64,000 nt of DNA from Actinoallomurus bryophytorum (GTDB taxonomy: Bacteria > Actinomycetota > Actinomycetes > Streptosporangiales > Streptosporangiaceae), in the NCBI RefSeq assembly GCF_006716425.1, contig NZ_VFOZ01000001.1, forward strand, positions 1,984,001-2,048,000. The letters are read 5' to 3'. Below, piece by piece: positions 30,867-39,700 of this stretch. The notes beneath the pieces are model-generated. The model had not been told where the DNA came from. It was given only the letters and a program-made list of their open reading frames with translations, and searched no databases. Both the position numbers and the translations under genes were made by a program. Numbering within the stretch: the stretch's first letter is position 1; every line of letters starts with the position of its first letter.

Positions 30867-31346
30867 ATGCGACTGAGCGAAGGGGTGGAGTGGACACTTC
30901 ACTGCTGCCTCACGCTCGGCTGGCTCGACAGTGACAAGCCGGTATCAACGGCGAAGCTCGCGGCGACCTTCGAGTTGCCACCGGCCTATCTGAACAAACG
31001 CCTCCAAGCGCTGGTCCGCTCGGGGATCCTGGCTTCGACGCCGGGAGTCCACGGCGGATTCCGCCTGGCCCGGCCACCCGAGAAGATCACGCTCATGGAG
31101 GTCGTGGCGGCGATCGAAGGCCCTGAGAACGCCTTCCGCTGCACCGAGATCCGCCAGCGGGGCGCGGGGGCCGAACGGCCGGCACACGAGTACAAACGAC
31201 AGTGTGTGATCACCACCGCGATGAGGAAGGCCGAGCTCGCGTGGCGGCGCGAACTCGCCTCCCAGACGCTCGCCGACATGATGGCCACGGCCCCGCAGGC
31301 CGCGGCCGAGCGGACCCGAAACTGGTTCGAGCGCGTCGGCGGCTGA
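30867..31346 (+). CDS. Rrf2-family transcriptional regulator
   Basis: 159 aa. The winged helix-turn-helix occupies residues 1-85 with KPVSTAKLAATFELPPAYLNKRLQALVRSGIL and the wing GVHGGFRLARPPEKITLMEVV, the Rrf2 signature. The region that binds an Fe-S cluster in IscR/NsrR has only two cysteines (FRCTEI and KRQCVI), so a classic three-Cys [2Fe-2S] site is not present. It may sense thiol state or a small molecule. It lies 48 bases upstream of the MFS-kinase fusion and probably controls it. Confidence 0.9.
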   Translation: MRLSEGVEWTLHCCLTLGWLDSDKPVSTAKLAATFELPPAYLNKRLQALVRSGILASTPGVHGGFRLARPPEKITLMEVVAAIEGPENAFRCTEIRQRGAGAERPAHEYKRQCVITTAMRKAELAWRRELASQTLADMMATAPQAAAERTRNWFERVGG

Positions 31347-31394
31347 CCCCCCTCCGGGTTTGCGACCGGTGACACAGGTGCAAGGAGAATCCTG

Positions 31395-32903
31395 ATGTCC
31401 ACTATCTCGATATCGTTGCCCCGGCCGCCCGGCCGCACCACATTCGGCTCGGGGGACCTGGCCTCCACGCTCGTCCTGGCCCTCGGCACCTTCGCCGTCG
31501 GCGCCGACGCCTTCGTCATGGCCGGCTTCCTGCCTTCCATGTCGGATGCCCTGCACGTGTCCGCGGTCGCCGGTAAGGCGTCGGTCACGGTGTTCGTGGT
31601 GGCGTACGCGATCCTCGCGCCGCTGCTCGCCGCCACGACCGCGCGGGTCCCGCGGCGGGTGCTGATGATCATCGCGCTGCTCGTACTCGGCCTGGGCAAC
31701 CTGGCCTCGGCCTTGGCTCCGAACCTGCCGGTGCTGATCGCCGGCCGTGCGCTCTCGGCGGCCGGCGCCGCCGCGTACACCCCCATCGCCGCCGCCATCT
31801 GCACGGCGCTGGTACGCCCGCGTCGCCGGGCCTCGGCCCTGGCCATGGTCATCGGCGGCATGGCGGTGGCGACGACGCTGGGCCTGTGCCTGGGCGAGGT
31901 GGCCGGCCGGTGGCTCGGCTGGCGCGCCGCACTGGGCACGGTCGCGCTGGTCTGCCTGGTGGCCGGGATCGGAGTGGTGCTGACGATGCCGTGGCTGCCC
32001 GGCAAACCGCGCTCACCGTACCGGGCGCGCAACGTCCTGACGCGTCGCCCGAGCGTGACCATCGTGCTCGCGATCGGTGCGCTCGGCGTCGTGGCCGGGT
32101 ACGGCGCGTACGTCTACTGTGTTCCGGCGCTGAGCGCGATCGGGATCCCCGACGCCACCGCCGTCCTGATCCTGTTCGCGTACGGCCTGGGGGCGATCTT
32201 CGTCAACGCCGCGACCGGGAGCCGGCAGGCCGGGGTCGAACGCGAACGCATCGCCCGCGAGCTGCACGACTCGCTCACGCACAACATCTCCCTGATCAAG
32301 GTGCAGGCCGGGATCGCCGTCCACCTCGCGCGCGAGCGCGGCGAGGCGGTGCCCGACAGCCTGCTGGCCATCCAGGAGGCCAGCACCGACGCGATGCGGG
32401 AGCTGCGCGCGACCCTCAACGTCCTGCGCAATCCTGACGGCGAGCCGGCCGGCAGCGGCCTGGACCGCCTGTCCGGCCTCGTCGACCGGGTCCGCTCGGC
32501 CGGGCTGCCCGCCGCGGTGACGATCAGCGGCGAACGCTGCGACCTGCCCTCCGACGTCGACCGCACGGCCTACCGGATCGTCCAGGAGGCGCTCACCAAC
32601 ATCTCCCGGCATTCCGGCGGGGCGTCCGCACAGGTGGAGATCTCCTACCGGCCGGACGCGCTGACCGTACGGATCGACGACAACGGACGGGCGCGGCCCG
32701 ACCAGCCACCGGTGCCGGGGATCGGGCTGACCGGCATGCGCGAGCGCGTCACCGCTCTCGGCGGCCGCCTGCACACGGGCCCCCGCTGTGAGGGCGGCTT
32801 CACGGTGGAGGCCGAACTCCCGGTGCACACACGCCGGCACGGCACTTTCGGCACACCACACGCCGCGGTAGCGGCCACACCCCTTTCGGATACAGTGCAC
32901 TAA
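31395..32903 (+). CDS. In-frame fusion: truncated MFS transporter plus histidine-kinase core
   Basis: 502 aa. Residues 1-275 are the first seven to eight helices of a DHA1-type MFS exporter (ADAFVMAGFLPSMSDAL; GRALSAAGAAAYTPIAAAI). At about residue 277 the sequence switches to a NarL-type kinase: ERERIARELHDSLTHNISLI (HisKA_3, phospho-His in ELHDS), IVQEALTNISRHSG (N-box) and GIGLTGMRERV (G-box); the first G-box reads DDNGRA and is weakened. The MFS lacks its last helices and the kinase lacks a normal sensor. AAGGAG precedes the ATG. No response regulator follows. Either a deletion product or a novel sensor using half an MFS as membrane domain. Confidence 0.85.
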   Translation: MSTISISLPRPPGRTTFGSGDLASTLVLALGTFAVGADAFVMAGFLPSMSDALHVSAVAGKASVTVFVVAYAILAPLLAATTARVPRRVLMIIALLVLGLGNLASALAPNLPVLIAGRALSAAGAAAYTPIAAAICTALVRPRRRASALAMVIGGMAVATTLGLCLGEVAGRWLGWRAALGTVALVCLVAGIGVVLTMPWLPGKPRSPYRARNVLTRRPSVTIVLAIGALGVVAGYGAYVYCVPALSAIGIPDATAVLILFAYGLGAIFVNAATGSRQAGVERERIARELHDSLTHNISLIKVQAGIAVHLARERGEAVPDSLLAIQEASTDAMRELRATLNVLRNPDGEPAGSGLDRLSGLVDRVRSAGLPAAVTISGERCDLPSDVDRTAYRIVQEALTNISRHSGGASAQVEISYRPDALTVRIDDNGRARPDQPPVPGIGLTGMRERVTALGGRLHTGPRCEGGFTVEAELPVHTRRHGTFGTPHAAVAATPLSDTVH

Positions 32904-33021
32904 GCCGATCCCCATACCGTCTCGGTGTGACTGACCGTGCAGGGAAGCCGTTCGATCACCGAGTCGACCACGGAACTCGCCGACGTCCATGGCGTACTGG
33001 CGGTCGCCGGAGACGGAGCCG

Positions 33022-35484
33022 TCAGCCTTCGGCGGTTCGGCCCGACGCGGCCGCGGGCGGCGGCTCGGGGTCACCGACCGGGCCCAGGCAATGCGCGGGC
33101 CACTCCTCGTCGCCGGCCGGCCCGACGAACTTGAGAGCCTCGTCCAGTCGCGTCAGCGCCAGGCGGCCGGAGGGCTGGACCTCGTCCGCCCCGGCAGGGC
33201 GCGCCGGCAGCTCACGCAGCAGCACGAGGTCGGGGGTGTCCGCGTCGCCGCGCCGTACGTCGAGCACCGCGAATCGGCTGCCCGGCCCGAACACCACGTC
33301 CTTGCGGCGCGTCTCGCCGGCGTCGAACAGGGCGGCGACCCGGCGGGCGGTGTGCGACCAGATCACATAGACGGTCGCGGTGGGCGGCCAGCCGGCCCGG
33401 CTCTCGGCCGAGAGCGGTACGCCGCCGATCGCGCCCGGCCCCGTCAGCACGGTGCCGACCAGGTCCGTACGCGCACGGGTGCCGGCGCCGTGCAGGACCG
33501 CGCCCCGGTAGGTCGGCAGCCGGGCGAGGCCCGAGGCCAGGCAGGCGAGGTACGGCCGGGCCGCCTCCCCGCCCGCTCGAACGGCCTCCGGCCCGAACCC
33601 CTCGTCCTCCGCCGAGGTGAGGTACAGCCGTACGGCGACCAGGTCCACCGCGGCGGCGGCGCGTTCGGCCGCCGCGATCGCCGGCAGCCGCGAGAACGTC
33701 CGGCGGACCGGCGCGGCATGCGTGTCCCAGCCGAGACCGACCATGGCGCGGAACGCCGCACGCTCCTCGTCGGTACTGGGCCGGCCGGGCGAGACGACCA
33801 CCGCACCGCTCGCCGCCGCCGACGACGACGGCCGGCCGCGGCCTGGTCCGCCGGACGCGGCCGGTGGTCTCGCGGCGGGCATCGTGGGCGGCGCTCCGGC
33901 TGGTGAGCCCGGCACCGCTTCGGCCTCCCTTGGGGGCCCGGGTGGCGACGATGTGACCGCCTTGCCTACGGGTGAGGCACTCGGAGCGCCCGGTGGTGCC
34001 GGGACACGCCCCTCCGGGATCCGTTCTTCTTCCACCTTCCGCGTCTCGCCGGTCTCGACGAGAGCTGCGTGACGCCTCGCGAGCACGCGCAGGGCTTCTT
34101 CGGCGTCGGCCGTGGCCGTTCCGTGCACGGAGAACAGGAGGTGAGCGCGCGGCCGGTGCGGCAGGCCGCGAAGGAGCTCGTCGAGGAGCAGCCAGACCTC
34201 GTCGTCCACCGTACGGCCCGGGAGCCCGATGTCGATCCGTACCGTCTCGGCCACGACGGGCTGTGCGGTCGTGAGCTCGGCGGGATACCGCTCCGGATCG
34301 GCGTCGGCGGGATAGGCCCAGAGCCCCGCCCGGGTGACGGCCAGACGCCAGACCTCGCCGAAGCGCAGCACACCGTACGTCGCGTCGGCGACCCGCATCC
34401 CGGCGGCCGGGGGCTCCCAGTCGAGGGGCTCGGGCGGCGAGGTCGTGCCGTCGGCGCCCGGTGGACGGCAGAGCACGGACGACGTGAACGGTGTCCAGGC
34501 CGGACGTCCCTCCTCGTCGAGCACGACGACATGCGGCCCCTCGGAGGTGTCGAGGCGGACCGGCGGTCCGGTGAGCACCTCGACGGCGACGCCCAGGTCG
34601 CGTGCCAGGGCCTGGCCGAGCGGAAGTACGTCGCCGGTGTCGGTGGGGACCAGGCGCAGCGGATGCCGGCGCCACTCGGGGCGCGCCACCGCCTCGGCCA
34701 GTATCGTCGCCGCGTCGCCGACGGCGACCTGGCCTGCGACGAGGACGGACGGCCGCTCGTCGGTGGGGGCGATCGCGTACGGCAGGTTCCCGGCCTCCGG
34801 GGCCGGGGTGTCGGCAGGCCGGAGGAGAAGGCCCGCGGGCACCGTCATGACCGCGATGCCGGCACGCGAACCGCCCGGCGTCGCTCGTGCGGCCTTCCCC
34901 CGGTACACCACACGGTCCGTTGGCGCCGACGTCATCGGGCGCGTCGCCGCGGTGTCCGCGAGCGGAGTGCCCCACTCCGGCACGGGCCAGCGTGGGCCGA
35001 GCGGCCTGGACTCCTCGCCGGGGGCGAACCAGCGCCAGCCCGGGTCCACCTCGTCGGCGGAGTACGCGAACAGACTTCCACCCGGCACCACGATCACGTC
35101 CCCGACCGGCGCGACGACGGTGAGGTCATAGGCGTCCGCGATCCGCTGGGCGAGGGGCGCGTCGCCGGAGCCCTCGGGCGGCTCGTCACCGGCTCCGGAC
35201 ATCGCGAGGAGGACCGGCCGATGCCGGTGTACGTGGCCGAGGACCTCGCCGAGCCCGGCTCGCAGATCGTCCGCGAGGTCGTCGGCCACCGCGACCACGA
35301 CGACGGTCGCGTCGTCGCCGGCCACCTCCGTGACCAGCCGCGTATCCTCGTCCGTGTGCGCGCCCGCGGGGCGGAGGAGGTAGTGACCGCCGATCTCTTC
35401 GGTCTCCACCTTCGAGGGCCCGGGGGCATCGGCACGCGCCCCGCGGCGGGCCTTCCCGGATCGGCGCACGGATGGCCTGGTCAT
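33022..35484 (-). CDS. Type VII secretion-associated protein with ADP-ribosyltransferase-like C-terminus
   Basis: 820 aa. Residues about 35-480 form an alpha/beta region without recognised motifs; it is followed by a Pro/Ala/Ser/Gly linker (about 490-590). The last 200 residues look like an ADP-ribosyltransferase fold: LPTYRGAVLHG (R), a WSHTARRVAALF strand, and DVVFGPGSRFAVLDV in the place of the E-x-E-V-L-x-P-G-T-R-F strand, with Asp where the catalytic Glu would be. It may be inactive. The ATG at 35484 has AGGGGAG upstream; a GTG at 35547 adds 21 residues. Last gene of the minus-strand T7SS run. Confidence 0.7.
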   Translation of the reverse strand: MTRPSVRRSGKARRGARADAPGPSKVETEEIGGHYLLRPAGAHTDEDTRLVTEVAGDDATVVVVAVADDLADDLRAGLGEVLGHVHRHRPVLLAMSGAGDEPPEGSGDAPLAQRIADAYDLTVVAPVGDVIVVPGGSLFAYSADEVDPGWRWFAPGEESRPLGPRWPVPEWGTPLADTAATRPMTSAPTDRVVYRGKAARATPGGSRAGIAVMTVPAGLLLRPADTPAPEAGNLPYAIAPTDERPSVLVAGQVAVGDAATILAEAVARPEWRRHPLRLVPTDTGDVLPLGQALARDLGVAVEVLTGPPVRLDTSEGPHVVVLDEEGRPAWTPFTSSVLCRPPGADGTTSPPEPLDWEPPAAGMRVADATYGVLRFGEVWRLAVTRAGLWAYPADADPERYPAELTTAQPVVAETVRIDIGLPGRTVDDEVWLLLDELLRGLPHRPRAHLLFSVHGTATADAEEALRVLARRHAALVETGETRKVEEERIPEGRVPAPPGAPSASPVGKAVTSSPPGPPREAEAVPGSPAGAPPTMPAARPPAASGGPGRGRPSSSAAASGAVVVSPGRPSTDEERAAFRAMVGLGWDTHAAPVRRTFSRLPAIAAAERAAAAVDLVAVRLYLTSAEDEGFGPEAVRAGGEAARPYLACLASGLARLPTYRGAVLHGAGTRARTDLVGTVLTGPGAIGGVPLSAESRAGWPPTATVYVIWSHTARRVAALFDAGETRRKDVVFGPGSRFAVLDVRRGDADTPDLVLLRELPARPAGADEVQPSGRLALTRLDEALKFVGPAGDEEWPAHCLGPVGDPEPPPAAASGRTAEG

Positions 35485-35580
35485 CGAGCGACTCCCCTCA
35501 TCCCTCGTGGGCGTCCGCCAAGGAGGATCCGACTCATCGGGTGACACCGACCCGGCATTCAGCGTACGGCGGTACGGCGC

Positions 35581-36546
35581 TCAGACCGCGCTCCATTTCT
35601 GGTTCGAGGTGCCGGCGCACTCCCAGATCTGGAGCGGCGTGCCGTTACCGGTCTTCATGTCCTTCACGTCGACGCATTTGCCGGCACCGGTGTTCACCAG
35701 GTCACCGTCGCTGTTGAGGTCGAAGTGCTGGGCGGAGCCTCCGTGGCAGCGCGCGAGCTGGATCTGGGTGCCGTCGTCCGGCGAACCCCAGGCGAGGTCC
35801 ATGCACATGCCCATCGACCGTACGGTGCCGTCCGACTTGAAGGTCCACTTCTGCCACGACGCGCTTCCGCAGCTCCAGATCTCCAGCGGCGACCCGTCCT
35901 TGGCCTTACGGGCGCTCACGCTGATGCAGCGGCCCGAGTCGGCGCTGGAGATCCGGCGCGCCGAACCGGCGGCCGCGCTTCTCGCCGAGCCGCCGGAGGC
36001 GCCATTGCCGGAAGAGCTTGAGGAGGACGAGCCGCGGGAGTGCCGCGCAGGAGTTCCGGACCTCCCCGCGTGAGCGCCGTCCTTGCCGCTCTTGGCACTG
36101 GCCGAGGGCGAGGGCGAGGGGGTCGGGCTGCCGGTCATCGGTGGCGACATGGAGGGCGGTGCGCCCGGCCAGTTCGGCGCGGGCGCGCCGGGATTGCTGC
36201 CACCGGGCGAGCGGTTCGCCATCGTCGACGTCTGGTGGTGGGACCGGCCCGGCGAGGACACCAGGAGCAGCGGAACGGCGACGAGGGCGGCCGCCGCCAC
36301 GACGCCGGCGACCACCAGCGTCGCCCGTGAGCGGCCACGCGGGGAGGCACCGCGCGGAGTGAGCGGCGTGACCTCGGTCTGCGCCGCGGCCACCGGGCTC
36401 GGGGAAGAGCCGGTTGACGCCGGCACGACGGCCGGGAACGGCTCCGGCGGAACCCCCACGTCAGGCGGAGACGTGGTCACTCGGGGTAGCACGATCCCGC
36501 GCCGGACCGCTGGTTCGCCGGCCCGTGTGGCATCGGTCGTCGACAT
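35581..36546 (-). CDS. Membrane-anchored ricin-type beta-trefoil lectin
   Basis: 321 aa. A Pro/Thr-rich cytosolic N-terminus (about 70 aa) is followed by one TM helix (ATLVVAGVVAAAALVAVPLLLV, near residue 75-97), a Ser/Pro/Gly linker of about 95 residues (SPTPSPSPSAS, SSSSSSSG) and a C-terminal ricin_B_lectin domain (about 195-321). QKWTF, QHFDL and QKWSAV are the three QxW-type repeats, and Cys pairs such as GRCISV/IWSCGS fit the trefoil disulfides. It would bind a sugar outside the cell. GGGAGGCGAGAA before the ATG at 36546 is a strong RBS. Confidence 0.88.
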   Translation of the reverse strand: MSTTDATRAGEPAVRRGIVLPRVTTSPPDVGVPPEPFPAVVPASTGSSPSPVAAAQTEVTPLTPRGASPRGRSRATLVVAGVVAAAALVAVPLLLVSSPGRSHHQTSTMANRSPGGSNPGAPAPNWPGAPPSMSPPMTGSPTPSPSPSASAKSGKDGAHAGRSGTPARHSRGSSSSSSSGNGASGGSARSAAAGSARRISSADSGRCISVSARKAKDGSPLEIWSCGSASWQKWTFKSDGTVRSMGMCMDLAWGSPDDGTQIQLARCHGGSAQHFDLNSDGDLVNTGAGKCVDVKDMKTGNGTPLQIWECAGTSNQKWSAV

Positions 36547-36768
36547 TTCTCGCCTCCCACACCCGTCGTCGACCAAGCGACCCAGCTCGCCGACTGACTG
36601 ATTCCACACTATTGAATCGATTTACGGATACATATCGGCAGACGACGCTTCATCTCTTACCTTCCCGGAAGCACGTGACAGCCGACCGTTACCCCTGGCC
36701 TCGTTATACGAGAATGAATTAAGTGCGGCGTGCGGTCATATTCGCCTCCCGGCGGCACCGCGGCCCGC
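36547..36768. other. Intergenic, AT-richer, between giant gene and lectin gene
   Basis: 222 bases with the lowest GC of the T7SS locus. Contains the dyad CTCGTTATACGAG (36700-36712). Probably holds the 3' end of the giant transcript and a promoter for the lectin gene. No GC-rich terminator stem is visible. Confidence 0.4.
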
Positions 36769-39700
36769 CTATGACGACGATGACTGCCCCCCGCCCAGGC
36801 TCGGGAACAGCTGCAGAATCAGGGGATTCCGCTGCAGGTAAGTGGGGTTGGCCGCGGCGTATCTGCGGAGGTGGTCCTCCAGCAGCCTGCGCAACTGCTG
36901 CATGATCTCAGGATGCTGGGTCAGGAGCACCGGGAACTGGATCGCGAGCTCGACGATCAGCTCCTCAACGTTCAGGGCGGCCCGGCGCATGTCGGTGATG
37001 CGTCTCTCCGCCCGTAGGTGCGCGGCGACGGTGCCGTAACCATTTCCCCGGTCCGCGTCGCGGAAGGCCACACGCTCGGCCCTGGCGCGCTCGCGGAACA
37101 CGTGGGGCAGGTTCGCCTGCAGAGTCGTCACGGACACCAGCACCTGGTTGAGCAGGGTGGTCGCGTCGTTGAGCCGTTGCCGCTGCTCGCCGGCGCGAGT
37201 CGCGAGGATCTGCCCTGCGTCGGCGGGCGTCGGCGCAGGCGCCGGCGTCAGCGTGCTCGTGTTGAACGTGGCCGCGGCCGGGCCGGTCGGCCGCGCGCCG
37301 CGGTAGTGGCCGGGCGTGCGGATGAAGCTGATCCTGTCCGGGCCGGCGGGTCCCAGGTCCCGGTCGAATCGCGCCTGGATCAGTGTTAGCGGCAGGCCGA
37401 GCTCCCGCGCGGCCACCTCCACGATGGCATCGCCCACCTCGTTGTTCCAGCTGTCCATCTGCCGGACCCGTTGCACATGGGCCGCCTGCTGCTTCGCGAC
37501 CGGTGTGCGGTCGTCCAGGTGGAAGAAGTCCGCGTATCGCGACGGCAGACCGGCCGCTCCCACGCGGAAGTCGGCTTCGAGCCGGTTCGCCAGCCAGCCC
37601 CGCAGCAGACGGATGTTCTCGCGTATGCCGACCTGGTCCTGGCGTGCCGGCTGCAGCCCGGTGACGTGAACGGCCAGGTACGGCCCGGCGATGGCGATCA
37701 AGGTGTGGTAGAAGCAATTGTTGTCGGGCGGGACCTCGACCGCGGTCAAGTTGCGGCTGGCCAGCGTGCTTTCCAGCACCCCGTCGACCTCGAACATCCA
37801 CTCCTGCTCCAGGGCAAGTTTTGCGAGCTCCTCGACCGTGCTCTCCTTGAGCGCCGGTGGGACGTACTTCTTGGCGGGTGCCTTGCCGCTCGGGGCGGGC
37901 TTGGCGGGTGCCTTTTTGGTGGTTCCCTTGGGAGTCGTGGTTCCGGACGACCTCTTCGAGGTGTCGGCCGGCTTCTGCCCCGAGGAACCACTGCGGTCCC
38001 TGCCGATCGTGAACTTGGGCTTGAGCGCCGCGAGCCGCGGCTCGGACGCCGAACGAGCGCGCCCGGTCTGCCGCGCGGCGGCCGTCGGCCGTGCGATGAC
38101 GAACGTACCGGCCATACCCCCGGTCATCCTGCTCGTCGAGGTGTGGACCGTACCGTCGATGAGGCGCTGCATGTGGCCGTCCGCCAGCACCACCGCCGCG
38201 ATGCCCTGGCGGTCCGCGCGGACGAAGTAGATCCAAGTGTCGCCCGGCAGTTCCGCGGGAAGCGCCCGCACCACCTCCACCGTGCGGCCGGAGACCCTCG
38301 CCAGGAACGACCGGATCGCCTCGGTGCCGTCCTGCGCCCGCGCGACCGCGTCGAGGAACACCTGGGCCTGCTCCAGCTCGTCATGGTCGTGCACGACGTC
38401 CGCGGCCGTCACACCACGCGACTCACGGCTGCCGAGCAGCCACGAGATCGGCGCGTACTCCGACAGGCCGCCGAGGTGGTGCCACTCTCCGGCCGTACCG
38501 GGCGCCGCGACGCGGTAGTCGCCCTGGTTGTTGATGTACAGCTGCGGGTCGACCGGCCGCGGGAAGTCGATCGTGGTCTGCGGCGACGCCGCCACCGCCG
38601 GCAGCGGGACGTCCTCCGCCACCGTCGGCAGCAGGGTGCTCTTCGCCGTCGCCGCGAAGTTCGGCTGATGCACGCCGCCGTCCAGATCGCCCGGCCCGCC
38701 GGTGTGAGCGCCCACGGGCGGCGGTGCGATCACGTACTGGTACAGCCCCAAGGCGAACCTGGCCCGTACCGCCGCGTCGACCTGTGGCGCGATCTCCTCC
38801 CCGTCGGCCGTGTAGAGCAGGAAGCCGCCGGCGGTGGCCACCATCGCCCCCGTTCCTGAGGGCCCGTCGTACCAGACCCACGTGCCTTCCCGAAGTCCGG
38901 TGGGAAGCTGGCCCGTCCTCTGCGTGGTCCGGCCGAGCCGGACGAACGCGAGCGCGGCCCGATCGGCGATGTCGGCGGTGTCGCGCAGGAACACCACGGC
39001 GCCGGGCAGATCGGTACGCACGACGTCCTCGGCCGTCATCGGCCTCCCGTGATCCTCGTGCGTGAGCCAGAGGAGCGGAGCGTAGGCCGACACGGCGTTC
39101 ACCTGTCGCCAGTCCAGGTTCCCGAGCCCGGCCGGACCGATGCCGTGATGCCCATCGGTGTGCACGTACAGGTGCGGGTCGACGGGCAGCTGGCCTGTCT
39201 CCGCCGCGGTCAGGTCGATGATGCGGGAGGCCTCCGGGCTACGCGGTCTGCTGCCCGGCTGCGAACGAACGGTCGAACCGGCCCTCAGCGCGCGCGCCGC
39301 CATCGCGAACTCGGCCATCGTGGCGGCGGACCGGGACCGCACCGGGGTCGACGACGGGGATTCCCCGATCCCCCGATGGGACGTGGCGAGGGCCAGCAAG
39401 GACGCGTGCTCGGCCGCGAATCTGGTCGCGCCGTCCCTCCGCCGCGGGTGCTCCGGGTCGATCACCCCACCGTCCGGCCGCAGATCCAACGACTCGACCG
39501 TACCGCCCTGCTGACGGTCGAACGGTGTCCGCACCGATAGCGACAGCCCGGACGGCAACTCGAACCACCGGACCCGCCCGTTGTGGTTGACCGCGGCGAA
39601 GCGGTGGACGGTACCGGCCTGATTCGTCCTGACCACCGTCGAGGCCGCCCCCTCACCTGCCTCTCGCAGCATGTTCTCGATCATGGTGAACGCATTGTCG

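Noticed and set aside
34069-35544. 491-codon plus-strand frame
   Set aside because: Antisense to the 820-aa T7SS-associated protein, with shadow composition.
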